Assembly: GCF_018449795.1 (NCBI RefSeq)
Contig: NZ_JAAVVE010000021.1
Coordinates: 1-64,000 of the forward strand
From: Sphingomonas sp. dw_22
GTDB lineage: Bacteria > Pseudomonadota > Alphaproteobacteria > Sphingomonadales > Sphingomonadaceae
Reading direction: 5' to 3'
Length of the DNA stretch: 64,000 nt
A model generated the notes under the pieces. The model worked only from the letters and a program-made list of their open reading frames with translations. It was not told the DNA's origin and made no database searches. How positions within the stretch are numbered: position 1 is the first letter of the stretch; each line of letters opens with the position of its first letter. Both the position numbers and the translations under genes were made by a program. Below, one piece after another: positions 28,666 to 37,819 of this stretch.

Positions 28666-30722
28666 AGACGCTGCTCGCTCTCGCCGCTTCCGCCCTGGCG
28701 CTCGCAGTTCCGATGGCCGCGCATGCGCAGGCCGTCGCGCCCGCCGGCCAGGAACAGTTCAAGAAGCTCTGGCTGGGCTCCGCCTGGTATCCCGAGCAAT
28801 GGCCCGAGGAGCGCTGGGCCGAGGATCTGCAGCTGATGCAGGCGCAGGGCGCCAATGTCGCGCGCATCGGCGAGTTCGCCTGGAGCCGGATGGAGCCGCG
28901 CGAAGGCGAGTACGACATGGACTGGCTGGTCCGCGCCGTCCGCCTCGCGGCCAGATACGATATCAAGATCGTGATCGGCACGCCGACCGATACGCCCCCC
29001 GCCTGGATGACCCAGAAATATCCCGAGGTGCTGCGCGTCGATGGCGACGGCAAGCGGCTGGGCCATGGCGGACGGCGGCAATTCTCGATCTCATCGCAGC
29101 GCTATCGCGCATTCAGCCGCGACATCGTCTCGCGCATGGCCGCCGCGCTCGGCAACGAGCCCAATGTCGTCGGCTGGCAGATCGGCAACGAATATACCGA
29201 CGAGAGCTATGATCCCGATGCCCGCGCGGCCTGGATCGCCTGGCTGAAGCAGCGCTACGGCACGCTCGACAAGCTCAACGAGGCGTGGGCCACCGCCTAT
29301 TGGTCGCAGACCTATTCCGCCTGGGACCAGGTGCCTTTCAACACCGAGAAGGGCAATCCCGGGCTGATGCTGGAGCAGAAACGCTTCATCACCAGCCAAT
29401 GGGTCGATTTCCAGAAGAACCAGCTCGACGCGATCCGCGCCAAGGCGAGCTCGGCGCAATTCATCACCACCAATCTGGGCGGGCTGGGCTGGGCCAACAA
29501 GTTCGATCGCTACGCGATCAACCGCGATCTCGATTTCGCCTCCTGGGACAATTATGTCGGCACCGGGCACCTCCAGCCCTATCGCAACGGGGCGACGCAC
29601 GACCTGGTCCGCGGCTGGAAGCGCCGCAACTTCTGGGTGATGGAAATCCAGCCGGGCTTCGTGAACTGGGCGCCGGTGAGCAACATGCTCTACCCCGGCG
29701 AGACCCGCGCGATGGCGTGGCAGGCGATCGGCCACGGCGCCGACGGCGTCCTCTACTGGCAGTGGCGCAATGCGCTGAACGGCCAGGAGACGATGCACGG
29801 ATCGATCGTCGGCCCGGACGGCAAGCCCCTGCCCGTCTATGGCGAGGTGTCGCAGATCGGCCGCGAGCTGGCCAAGGCGTCGCCGGTCATCGCCGGCACG
29901 CATCCGGTGTCGCCGGTCGCGATCCTGCAGGACTATCCGAGCCGCTGGGCGATCGACTTCCAGTTGCACCACAAGGATTACGACCAGATCGCGGTGCTGC
30001 TCGACTATTACCAGCCGCTCAAGGACGCGCTGGGCGCGGTCGACATCGTCGAGGCCGACGGCCCGCTCGACGGGTACAGGCTGATCGTCGCCCCCAGCCT
30101 CAACGTCATCACCGACGAGATGGCGGCAAAACTCGCGGCTTATGTACGCGGTGGCGGGCACCTGATCCTCGGGCCGCGCTCGGGGATGAAGGACGCCTTC
30201 AACCGTCTCGACCCGAAGCGCCAGCCCGGTCCGCTCGCCGATCTGCTCGGCGGCCAGGTCGAGCAATTCTATGCCCTTGATGAGACGATTGCGGTCGGAG
30301 ACGGCAAGGCGACGATCTGGGCCGAGGATCTCTCGGCCAAGGCGCCCGACACGCAAGTCCTGCTGCGCTACGGCAAGGCCAATGGCTGGCTCGACGGCCA
30401 CCCCGCCGCGATCACGCGCCGGGTCGGCAAGGGCAGCATCACCTATGTCGGCGCGCTGGTTGACGGCACGGTGATGCAGGGGCTGATCGACAAGGCGCTC
30501 GCCGAAGCGAACGTCTCGCGCGATTTCACCGTGCCGGAGGATGTCGAGCTGATGACGCGCACGGGCAGCGGGCGCTCGATCGTGATCCTGATAAACCACG
30601 GCCGCGAACGCCGCACCGTCACGCTGCCTCAGGCGATGACCGACGTGCTGGCCGGCGGGCGCAAGACTTCCGTCGTCCTCAACGCAGAGGGCGTCGCGGT
30701 GCTCCAGCGCCCGGCGGAATAG
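28662..30722 (+). CDS. GH42 beta-galactosidase-like enzyme
   Basis: A 686-residue exported GH42 protein (signal peptide to about AHAQA). The opening WLGSAWYPEQWPEERWAEDL and IGEFAWSRMEP are GH42 signatures. The acid/base is predicted at Glu177 (VGWQIGNEY) and the nucleophile at Glu328 (FWVMEIQPG). A trimerisation-type domain follows (about residues 400-600; YVRGGGHLILGPRSGMKD) and then a small beta domain. GH42 enzymes release galactose (or alpha-L-arabinopyranose) from side-chain oligosaccharides. The ATG overlaps the SDR stop. Last gene of the operon starting at 20456. A close paralog lies at 44220-46307. Confidence 0.9.
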   Translation: MKTLLALAASALALAVPMAAHAQAVAPAGQEQFKKLWLGSAWYPEQWPEERWAEDLQLMQAQGANVARIGEFAWSRMEPREGEYDMDWLVRAVRLAARYDIKIVIGTPTDTPPAWMTQKYPEVLRVDGDGKRLGHGGRRQFSISSQRYRAFSRDIVSRMAAALGNEPNVVGWQIGNEYTDESYDPDARAAWIAWLKQRYGTLDKLNEAWATAYWSQTYSAWDQVPFNTEKGNPGLMLEQKRFITSQWVDFQKNQLDAIRAKASSAQFITTNLGGLGWANKFDRYAINRDLDFASWDNYVGTGHLQPYRNGATHDLVRGWKRRNFWVMEIQPGFVNWAPVSNMLYPGETRAMAWQAIGHGADGVLYWQWRNALNGQETMHGSIVGPDGKPLPVYGEVSQIGRELAKASPVIAGTHPVSPVAILQDYPSRWAIDFQLHHKDYDQIAVLLDYYQPLKDALGAVDIVEADGPLDGYRLIVAPSLNVITDEMAAKLAAYVRGGGHLILGPRSGMKDAFNRLDPKRQPGPLADLLGGQVEQFYALDETIAVGDGKATIWAEDLSAKAPDTQVLLRYGKANGWLDGHPAAITRRVGKGSITYVGALVDGTVMQGLIDKALAEANVSRDFTVPEDVELMTRTGSGRSIVILINHGRERRTVTLPQAMTDVLAGGRKTSVVLNAEGVAVLQRPAE

Positions 30723-30741
30723 GCCAACCCGTTCCATCAAT

Positions 30742-30824
30742 CGTCACCCCGGCGAAGGCCGGGATCCAGAGTCACAAGCGACGCGGCAGAGGAACTCTGG
30801 ATCCCGGCCTTCGCCGGGATGACG
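30742..30824. repeat. 31-bp near-perfect inverted repeat, candidate bidirectional terminator
   Basis: Arms 30742-30772 and 30794-30824 are reverse complements over 31 bases with a single mismatch that becomes a G-T wobble, around a 21-base loop. Each arm contains a nested palindrome (CCCGGC ... GCCGGG). The sequence looks like the dispersed GC-rich palindromes found between genes in sphingomonads. It sits exactly between convergent genes (GH42 ending at 30722 and the permease ending at 30838), so the RNA hairpin could end transcription from both sides. Confidence 0.75.
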
Positions 30825-30837
30825 GGAAGTATTGAGC

Positions 30838-32130
30838 CTAGCCGACGACGGGCTGCTCGCTGGGCACCCGGCTGCCCCACAGCGCGTAGAACAGGACGTA
30901 GACCTCACACGCCGCGGTCAGCAGGAAAGACGTCTGCAGGCCATAGGCGTCGGCGATCCATCCCTGGACGAACACCAGCGCACCGCCCGCGATCGCCATG
31001 ATGAGCAGCCCCGATCCTTCCTCGGTCAGCGGGCCCAGCCCCTTGATGCCGAGCGTGAAGATCGTCGGAAACATGATCGAGTGGAACAGGCCGACCGCGA
31101 TCAGCGCCCACATCGCCACCGGGCCGTTCGCGAAGGTGACGATCAGCATCACCGCCAGCGCCCCCAGGCTCGCCCCCGCCAGCACCCGGCCGGCATCGAT
31201 CGAACGCATCAGAAAGCTGCCGACGAACCGGCCGACCATCATGCCGCCCCACAGCAGGAACAGATAGCGCGATGCCTGCTCGTGCGTCAGGTTGCCGATA
31301 TCCGGCTGGCTGACGAAGTTGATGAACAGATTGCCCACGCCGATCTCGGCAATCAGGTAGATGAAGATCGCAGGCACGCCGAACACCAGGTTACGGTGAC
31401 GCCACAGCGAGAGGCTCTTGCGCTCCCCGCCGGCAAGGCGGCGCGTGGCGCTTCCCATGTCGGGCAGGCGATACCGCGCTATCACGAACGCAAGCGCGAT
31501 CAGCACCGCCGCGACGATCAGATAGGGCAGTTGCACCGCCTGCGCATCGGCGAGCCGCTCGGCCGCGGTGAGCTTCACGGCATCGGTACTCGTACCCGAA
31601 GTCGAACGGCCCAGGATCAGATAGCCCCCGAACAGCGGCGCCAGCGTCGTGCCCATCGAGTTGAACGCCTGGACGAGGTTGAGCCGCGACGAGGAGGTCT
31701 GCGGCGGGCCGACCACGGCGACATAGGGATTGGCCGCGACCTGGAGCAGCGTGATCCCGCTCGCGATCACGAACAGCGCGAACAGCGTGACGCCGAAGGA
31801 GGGAATGCGCGCCGCCGGGATCATGCCCAGCGCCCCGGCCGCCATGATCGACAGCCCGATCACCATCGACTTCTTGTAGCCGACCCGCTCGATCAGCTTC
31901 GCCGAGGGGATCGAGGCAAAGAAATAGGCGATGAACCAGACGCTCTCGATCAGCGTGGTCTGGGTGTAGTTGAGTTCGAACACGCTGCGCAGGTGCGGCA
32001 GCAGCGTACCGTTGATGACGGTGATGAAGCCCCACATGAAGAAGAGCGTCGCAAGCAGCGTCAGCGCGCCGCGATAGGTCTCTGTCGTCGACGGCGACGT
32101 TGTCGCGCCAATCGGTAGCGGTCCGGCCAT
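30838..32130 (-). CDS. FucP-type sugar:H+ symporter (FHS family MFS)
   Basis: A 430-residue inner-membrane carrier with about twelve helices. The start region LATLFFMWGFITVINGTLLPHL and the VAANPYVAVVG motif (helix 4-5) are diagnostic of the fucose/galactose/glucose:H+ symporter family. Further on come FNSMGTTLAPLFGGY and the C-terminal half with WGGMMVGRFVGS. It probably takes up a monosaccharide (fucose, galactose or arabinose) released outside. It lies 30 bases downstream of the GguC-like gene on the same strand, so the two form an operon. Confidence 0.9.
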   Translation of the reverse strand: MAGPLPIGATTSPSTTETYRGALTLLATLFFMWGFITVINGTLLPHLRSVFELNYTQTTLIESVWFIAYFFASIPSAKLIERVGYKKSMVIGLSIMAAGALGMIPAARIPSFGVTLFALFVIASGITLLQVAANPYVAVVGPPQTSSSRLNLVQAFNSMGTTLAPLFGGYLILGRSTSGTSTDAVKLTAAERLADAQAVQLPYLIVAAVLIALAFVIARYRLPDMGSATRRLAGGERKSLSLWRHRNLVFGVPAIFIYLIAEIGVGNLFINFVSQPDIGNLTHEQASRYLFLLWGGMMVGRFVGSFLMRSIDAGRVLAGASLGALAVMLIVTFANGPVAMWALIAVGLFHSIMFPTIFTLGIKGLGPLTEEGSGLLIMAIAGGALVFVQGWIADAYGLQTSFLLTAACEVYVLFYALWGSRVPSEQPVVG

Positions 32131-32160
32131 TCGATCCTCTCCCTGCGGGATTCTGTTTTT

Positions 32161-33141
32161 TTAGAGCGCGTGCACGCGATGCTGCGTCTCGTCCGCTATC
32201 GCCAGCTTATTCTCCAGCGGCAGGCCGAATTCGGGCACTTCGATGCGGAAGACATCGCCCGGAGCGGCGCGCATGCCGGCGGCGAAGGACAAGGTCGCCG
32301 TGCCGAAGAAATGGATGTGCACGTCCCCCGGCCGGCGGAACTGGGCATATTTGAAATGATGATATTCGAGATTGGCGATGCTGTGAGACATGTTCGCCTC
32401 GCCGGAGAGGAACGGCGCCGACCAGATCGTCTCGCCGCCGCGCACCAGGCTGCTGGTGCCGCGAATGTCCTGCGGCAGCGCGCCGACCAGAAGCTCGGGA
32501 CCGATCGCGGCCTGGCGCAGCTTGGAATGCGCGAGGTAGAGATAATTCTGCTGCTCGGTCACATGATCCGAAAACTCGTTGCCCAGCGCGAAGCCGATGC
32601 GATGCACCCGCCCATCGTGTCCGATCAGGTAGATGCCGGCGATCTCGGGCTCCTCCCCGCCATCGAGCGCGAAGGAGGGCGACGTCAGGGGCCTGCCGGG
32701 GCCGATCAGCCCCGTTCCGTCGCCCTTGTAGAACCATTCGGGCTGCACGCCCGGCGCATCGCCTTCCGGCTTGCCGCCTTCCAGGCCCATCCGGAACATG
32801 CGGATCGAATCCGTCTCGGTTCCGCTTGCGGCCGCCTGGTGCATCTTGTCGCGCGCATCGGCCGAGCCGAGATGGGTGAGCCCGGTGCCGGTCAGCACAA
32901 GGTGCGCGGGGTCGTCATGGTCAATCGGCGCGAGGACATCGCCTGCGGCCAGCGCCGCCGCGAGATCGACCGAACGCCCAAGGGACCGCGCCGCCACCTC
33001 TTCGGCCAGCGAGCGCCCCGCTTCGATGGCCGCCAGCGCGAGCGCGCGCACCGAATCGGTGCCGGTGACGATCCGGGCATCACCGCCCTGCGACGCGGCG
33101 ACAACCCGCTTACCGTCGATACGAAGCTGTACGAGACGCAC
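32161..33141 (-). CDS. GguC/AraD1-like fumarylacetoacetate hydrolase-fold enzyme
   Basis: A 326-residue cytoplasmic protein. It starts at GTG 33141 behind GAGGAGGGG. The C-terminal domain has FAH-family features (EPEIAGIYLI with metal-ligand Glu, FALGNEFSDH, and the closing HIHFFGTATLSFAAGMRAAPGD), which match the GguC/AraD1 branch found beside sugar transporters and arabinose genes. Members are thought to act on 2-keto-3-deoxy sugar acids as dehydratases or hydrolases. With the SDR at 27922 this could form an oxidative arabinose, fucose or rhamnose route. The substrate is not determined. Confidence 0.8.
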   Translation of the reverse strand: MRLVQLRIDGKRVVAASQGGDARIVTGTDSVRALALAAIEAGRSLAEEVAARSLGRSVDLAAALAAGDVLAPIDHDDPAHLVLTGTGLTHLGSADARDKMHQAAASGTETDSIRMFRMGLEGGKPEGDAPGVQPEWFYKGDGTGLIGPGRPLTSPSFALDGGEEPEIAGIYLIGHDGRVHRIGFALGNEFSDHVTEQQNYLYLAHSKLRQAAIGPELLVGALPQDIRGTSSLVRGGETIWSAPFLSGEANMSHSIANLEYHHFKYAQFRRPGDVHIHFFGTATLSFAAGMRAAPGDVFRIEVPEFGLPLENKLAIADETQHRVHAL

Positions 33142-33155
33142 GCGAACCCCTCCTC

Positions 33156-33179
33156 AATATTATATTACTATTCTAGACA
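33156..33179 (-). promoter_or_regulatory. Conserved AT-rich element with -10 box for GguC-like gene
   Basis: On the minus strand the segment reads TGTCTAGAATAGTAATATAA (33179-33160), which matches 17 of 20 bases of the element before the TonB receptor at 8894. It contains a perfect TATAAT (33164-33159). That -10 lies 18 bases from the GTG, leaving a very short leader that is almost only ribosome-binding site. Confidence 0.5.
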
Positions 33180-33246
33180 TGGACCATGCGATGATGCAAA
33201 GCCTTTGTCGCCTCACCCGGTTGGGGGAAGCGCGGGTCTCCATCGA

Positions 33247-33276
33247 TTGACCCCGGTTTATTCTTCATATTATATC
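33247..33276 (+). promoter_or_regulatory. Promoter candidate for the RhaT-GH78 operon
   Basis: TTGACC (33247-33252) is followed by an AT-rich block CATATTATATCC (33266-33277) that offers TATATC at an 18-base spacing or TATTAT at 15. The CATATTAT core recurs upstream of the receptor gene at 60169. The start codon is about 250 bases downstream. Confidence 0.4.
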
Positions 33277-33524
33277 CCTTTTTAACAATCGGGCGGCAGC
33301 CCGCCCATAAGAGGCGGCATCCGCGATCTGGGAGAGTTCGAGTGCCCGAAATACCGTTCGTCGACGCTCATCCCGGTTCCCAGGCCCTGCCGACCAGCCC
33401 CTATTCCCGGCTCTCGCCGCCCGCCTGCCGCGGCCTGCGATAGTGCGCGCCGCCTTCCGGACAGCGCCCGCATCCCGCCTCGACATCGCCTTCCGTCCCG
33501 ATCGATCTGGGGGAATTCAGCTTC

Positions 33525-34607
33525 ATGCCCGCTAACCCGCTTCTCGGCGTCTTCTTCCACTGGCTGGGCGGCTTCGCCTCGGCCAGCTTCTACGTGCCGT
33601 ATCGCGGCATCCGGAGATGGAGCTGGGAGATCTTCTGGATCACCGGCGGCATCTTCTCCTGGGTGATCGCACCCTGGACGTTCGCCGGCGTCCAGACCCA
33701 CGACCTGATGGGCGTGATGGCGCAGGTGCCCGGCCGCACCGTCGGCCTGTGCGTGCTGTTCGGCATGCTCTGGGGCTTTGGCGGCCTCACCTACGGCCTC
33801 ACGATGCGCTATCTCGGCCTGTCGCTGGGCATGGCGGTGGTGCTCGGGCTGTGCACCCTGTTCGGCACGATCATCCCGCCGATCTTCCAGGGCGATTTCG
33901 CCGCCAAGCTGCTCGATACGCCGAGCGGCCTGTTCATCCTGCTCGGCCTCGGCATCACCTTGCTCGGCATCATCGTCGTCGCGCTTGCGGGCGCGCGCAA
34001 GGATGCGGTGCTCTCCCCCGAGCAGAAGGCGGCCGCCGTCGCCGAGTTCGATTTCCGCAAGGGCGTCGCCGTCGCGGTCTTCTCCGGCATCATGTCGTCC
34101 TGCTTCGCCTTCGGACTCGCGGCGGGCGAGCCGGTCAAGGCGCTTTCCGCGGCCGCCGGCACGGGCCCGCCCTGGACCGGCCTGCCGACCCTGTGCCTTG
34201 TCATGTTCGGCGGGCTCATCACCAATGCGGCCTGGTGCGGCTGGCTGATCGTCAGGAACCGCAGCGCCGGCGAGTTCATCGGCCGCGCCGGACCCGCGGC
34301 GGATGCCGACGGCGCGCCTCCGCCCCTGCTGCGCAACTATCTCCTCGCCGCGCTCGGCGGCACGCTCTGGTATTTCCAGTTCTTCTTCTACACGATGGGC
34401 GAGAGCCAGATGGGCCGCTTCGGCTTCTCCTCCTGGACGCTGCACATGGCCTCGATCATCATCTTCGGCACGCTCTGGGGCTTCGCCTTCCGCGAATGGA
34501 AGGATGCCGCCCCACGGGTTCGCGCGATGGTGTGGTTCGGCATCTTCCTGCTCGTATTCGCCACCGTCGTCATCGGGTACGGCAACATGTTGGGATCACA
34601 CGCATGA
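33525..34607 (+). CDS. rhaT: L-rhamnose:H+ symporter
   Basis: A 360-residue inner-membrane protein with about ten helices that matches RhaT. Visible family sequence includes NPLLGVFFHWLGGFASASFYVPY at the N-terminus, WSWEIFWITGGIFSWVIAPW, LFGMLWGFGGLTYGLTMRYLG, GIMSSCFAFGLAAGEPV and the C-terminal WYFQFFFYTMGESQMGRFGFSSW. It imports L-rhamnose with protons. The next gene, a GH78 rhamnosidase, overlaps it (ATGA), which ties release and uptake of rhamnose in one operon. GGGGGA lies about ten bases upstream of the ATG. Confidence 0.93.
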   Translation: MPANPLLGVFFHWLGGFASASFYVPYRGIRRWSWEIFWITGGIFSWVIAPWTFAGVQTHDLMGVMAQVPGRTVGLCVLFGMLWGFGGLTYGLTMRYLGLSLGMAVVLGLCTLFGTIIPPIFQGDFAAKLLDTPSGLFILLGLGITLLGIIVVALAGARKDAVLSPEQKAAAVAEFDFRKGVAVAVFSGIMSSCFAFGLAAGEPVKALSAAAGTGPPWTGLPTLCLVMFGGLITNAAWCGWLIVRNRSAGEFIGRAGPAADADGAPPPLLRNYLLAALGGTLWYFQFFFYTMGESQMGRFGFSSWTLHMASIIIFGTLWGFAFREWKDAAPRVRAMVWFGIFLLVFATVVIGYGNMLGSHA

Positions 34608-37600
34608 CCACGCGCCGCCAATTCCTGGCCACCACCGGCACCGTCGCGGCGCTGGCCTCCGTGCCCGCCCGGGCAGCGGCCCCCACGCTCGCCGTCGTCG
34701 ATCTGCGCGCCGAGCATATCGCCGACCTGCTCGGCACCGACGTCGCTAAGCCGCGCTTGTCCTGGCGGATCGAAGCGCCGGGCCGCGGTGCCGCGCAGGC
34801 CAGCTACCGCATCCGCGCCGGCACCGCGCCCGGCAAGACGGACCTCTGGGACAGCGGCGCCATCGCCTCCGACGCGAGCTTCGACATCGTCTGGGGCGGC
34901 GCACCCCTCCAATCGACGCAGCGCGTGTCGTGGACCGTCGAGGTGACCGACAGCCGCGGCGGCAAGGCGCGCTCCGCGCCGGCATGGTTCGAGACGGGCC
35001 TCTATGCCCCGGCGGACTGGCGCGGCGACTGGATCGAGGCCGAGGACGCCCTGGCCGCCGGCGATCGCGCGGCCGGCGTGCAATGGGTCTGGACCGAAAA
35101 GGCGCTGGACTCCCGTCCCCATGCCTTCCGCGTCGATTTCGATGCCCCCGCCGATCTCGAACGCGCGGAGATCCTGATCTCCGGCAAGGATCACATGCGC
35201 GGGGTGTGGATCAACGGCGAGAGCAAGAACCCCGATGCGCTGCCGCTGGGGCTGGGCTGGGACACGATGCTGCCCTTCTGGGGCTCGCTCACGCCGTTCG
35301 AGGGGAATATCCGCCCCGGCCGCAACAGCGTCTGCGCGCTGGTCGAGGCCGAGACGACCGGCTTCTTCCCCGTCGACGGCGGCGCCTTCGCGGCGCTGAT
35401 CCGGCTCCACCGCAAGGGCGGACGGATCGATCGCATCGTCAGCGGCCCGGCCTGGCGCGTCCTGCCGAACGCACCCAAAGGCTGGACCGAGCCCGGCTTC
35501 GACACCGGCGGCTGGGAAGTCCCCCAAAAGAGCGGCTCGCACGCCGACAGCGATCCGCGTCCGTCCGAGCCCGCGATGCTGCTGCGCACGGCCTTCCGCC
35601 CGAAGAAGCAAGTGGTCTCCGCGCGGCTCTATGCGACCGCGCTCGGGGCCTATGATGCATCGATCAACGGCAAGCGCGTCTCCGATGCGATCCTCGCGCC
35701 CGAGATCACCGTCGCGCGCGACCACCTCCTCTACCAGACCCATGACGTCACCAGGCTGATCGCGTCCGGCGACAATGTGCTGGGCTTCGTGGTCGGCGAC
35801 GGCTGGTATGCCAGCCCCTTCGGCTGGCGGATCGAGCGCTACGGCTTCGGCCCGGCGCCGCGCCGGCTGTGCGCGCAGCTCCGGCTCGACTATGCCGACG
35901 GCACGCACGACTGGGTGGCGACCGGCCCCGACTGGCGGATCGGCACCTCGCCGATCGTCAAGTCCGAGATCTATGACGGCGAGACGTTCGACGCCCGCCT
36001 GCGCACGCCGGGATGGGACAAGCCGGGCTTCGACGCCGCCGCCTGGCCCCGGGCGAAGCGCGGCGCGGCGCCGGCGGCAAGGCTGGTCGCGCAGGTATCG
36101 CCGCCGCTGCGGCCGATGGACACGCGCCGCGCGGCCAAGATCACCGAGCCGCAGCCGGGGCGGTTCGTCTTCGATTTCGGCCAGAATTTCTCGGGCTGGG
36201 TCCGCATCAAGGCCAAGGGGCAGGCAGGTCAGGCGATCACCGCCCGCTTCGCCGAGCTGCTCAACCCGGACGGCACCGCCGACCAGAAGAATCTCCGCCT
36301 CGCCCGCGCCACCGACCGGTTCGTGCTGGCCGGCGATCCCGGCGGCGAGACGTTCGAGCCGAGCTTCACCTATCACGGCTTCCGCTATGTCGAGATCGAG
36401 GGCTATCCCGGCACGCCGACCGCCGCCGATATCGAAGGCGTCATCGTCTACAGCGCCTGCCGCACGACCGGCGAGATGCGCTTCGCCGCGCCGCTGCTCC
36501 AGAAGATCTGGCAGAATGCCGAATGGAGCCAGCGCTCGAACTTCTTCGCGGTGCCCACCGATTGCCCCCAGCGCGACGAGCGCATGGGCTGGATGGGCGA
36601 CATCCAGGTGTTCCTCGACGCGGCCGCCTTCAACATGGAGGTCGATCCGTTCATCCGCCGCTTCCTCCTCGAGGTGCGCGCGGCACAGCGCAAGGACGGA
36701 GCCTACCCCATCGTCGTGCCGCAGCCCAATTCCTTCCCGGACGTGGTAACGGCCGGCTGGAGCGAAGCGGGGATCATCCTCCCCTATCGCCTGTGGCAGC
36801 GCTATGGCGACACGGCGGTGATCGACGAGAACTGGGCGGCGATGGAGGGCTGGACGGCCTATGTCGCCCGCGACAATCCCGACTTTATCTGGCGCAAGGA
36901 CCGCGGGCTCGATCTGGGCGACTGGCTCTCGGTCGACGCGGTCAAGCCCGACGACGAAACCACGCCGCGCGTGCTGTGCGCCACGGCCTATTGGGCATGG
37001 TCGGCGGCGCTGATGGCCGAGATGGCGGTCGCCACCGGCCGCACTGCCGACGCGAGGCGCTATGCCGACCTGCGCGAGCGGATCGTCCAGGCGTCGCAAT
37101 CGCTGCTCAAGCCCGACGGCACCGCCGGCAACGGCAGCCAGACCAGCCAGGTGCTCGCGCTGCATTGCGGCCTCACGCCCGCCACGCAGCGCGGCGCGGC
37201 GGCCAGTATCCTCGCCGCCGATATCCGCCGGCGCGGCATGAAGCTCTCCACCGGCTTCCTCGGCACACCCTATCTGCTCGACGTGCTCGCCGATGCCGGC
37301 GAATGGGAGGTGGTGAGCGGCCTGCTGCTCCAGACCGGCTATCCGAGCTGGGGCTATATGCCGGTCAAGGGCGCGACGACGGTGTGGGAACGCTGGAACG
37401 GCGATGTCGGCGACCTCGCGATGAACAGTTACAATCATTATGCGCTCGGCGCGGTGGTCGGCTTCTTCTACCGCCGCCTCGCCGGCATCGCGCCCGCCGC
37501 GCCCGGCTTCCGCCGCATCGCGGTCCGGCCGGTCTGGCTGCCCGCGGTCGGCAAGGTCTCCGCCCGATATGAATCGTGCATCGGCACGATCGCGACCGAG

Positions 37601-37801
37601 GTGAACGGCGACGCGCAGGGCCTCTCCAGCCTGTCGCTCACCGTGCCCGCCAATGCCGTCGCCGAAGTCGAGCTGCCCGCCCGCGCCTGGCGCGAGAGCG
37701 GCCGCGCGATCGATGGCCATCCCGACATCCGGAACCTGCGCCGCGACGGCGATCTCATCCGCTTCGAGCTCGGCTCGGGCGACTACCGCTTCACGCTATA
37801 A
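34604..37801 (+). CDS. GH78 alpha-L-rhamnosidase (first copy)
   Basis: A 1065-residue exported enzyme with a Tat-type signal (MTTRRQFLATTGTVAAL). Several N-terminal beta-sandwich domains precede an (alpha/alpha)6 barrel. The catalytic segment TDCPQRDERMGWMGD gives Asp653, Glu659 (general acid), Trp663 and Asp666, aligning with Asp630, Glu636, Trp640 and Asp643 of Streptomyces SaRha78A. The general base is Glu929 in TTVWERWNG. A C-terminal beta-sandwich closes the protein. It hydrolyses terminal alpha-L-rhamnosides. Translationally coupled to rhaT. Confidence 0.93.
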   Translation: MTTRRQFLATTGTVAALASVPARAAAPTLAVVDLRAEHIADLLGTDVAKPRLSWRIEAPGRGAAQASYRIRAGTAPGKTDLWDSGAIASDASFDIVWGGAPLQSTQRVSWTVEVTDSRGGKARSAPAWFETGLYAPADWRGDWIEAEDALAAGDRAAGVQWVWTEKALDSRPHAFRVDFDAPADLERAEILISGKDHMRGVWINGESKNPDALPLGLGWDTMLPFWGSLTPFEGNIRPGRNSVCALVEAETTGFFPVDGGAFAALIRLHRKGGRIDRIVSGPAWRVLPNAPKGWTEPGFDTGGWEVPQKSGSHADSDPRPSEPAMLLRTAFRPKKQVVSARLYATALGAYDASINGKRVSDAILAPEITVARDHLLYQTHDVTRLIASGDNVLGFVVGDGWYASPFGWRIERYGFGPAPRRLCAQLRLDYADGTHDWVATGPDWRIGTSPIVKSEIYDGETFDARLRTPGWDKPGFDAAAWPRAKRGAAPAARLVAQVSPPLRPMDTRRAAKITEPQPGRFVFDFGQNFSGWVRIKAKGQAGQAITARFAELLNPDGTADQKNLRLARATDRFVLAGDPGGETFEPSFTYHGFRYVEIEGYPGTPTAADIEGVIVYSACRTTGEMRFAAPLLQKIWQNAEWSQRSNFFAVPTDCPQRDERMGWMGDIQVFLDAAAFNMEVDPFIRRFLLEVRAAQRKDGAYPIVVPQPNSFPDVVTAGWSEAGIILPYRLWQRYGDTAVIDENWAAMEGWTAYVARDNPDFIWRKDRGLDLGDWLSVDAVKPDDETTPRVLCATAYWAWSAALMAEMAVATGRTADARRYADLRERIVQASQSLLKPDGTAGNGSQTSQVLALHCGLTPATQRGAAASILAADIRRRGMKLSTGFLGTPYLLDVLADAGEWEVVSGLLLQTGYPSWGYMPVKGATTVWERWNGDVGDLAMNSYNHYALGAVVGFFYRRLAGIAPAAPGFRRIAVRPVWLPAVGKVSARYESCIGTIATEVNGDAQGLSSLSLTVPANAVAEVELPARAWRESGRAIDGHPDIRNLRRDGDLIRFELGSGDYRFTL

Positions 37802-37819
37802 TCCAAAGAGGAACTGCCC

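Larger units (their letters stand above)
33142..33524. other. Divergent intergenic region (GguC-like / RhaT)
   Basis: These 383 bases separate two divergent operons. I find no gene. The left side (33156-33179) carries the AT-rich element shared with the receptor promoter at 8835. The middle (33247-33276) carries a promoter candidate for the rhamnose operon. The right 200 bases are GC-rich leader sequence, including a small GC hairpin around 33290-33306, ending in GGGGGA about ten bases before the RhaT ATG. The leader is long enough for post-transcriptional control, but nothing specific is visible. Confidence 0.6.

Noticed and set aside
34388..37720. An 1110-codon open frame opposite the GH78 gene
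   Set aside because: It shows the same GC-driven antisense effect, with no family signature and no ribosome-binding site. The plus strand has a complete GH78 with all catalytic residues.
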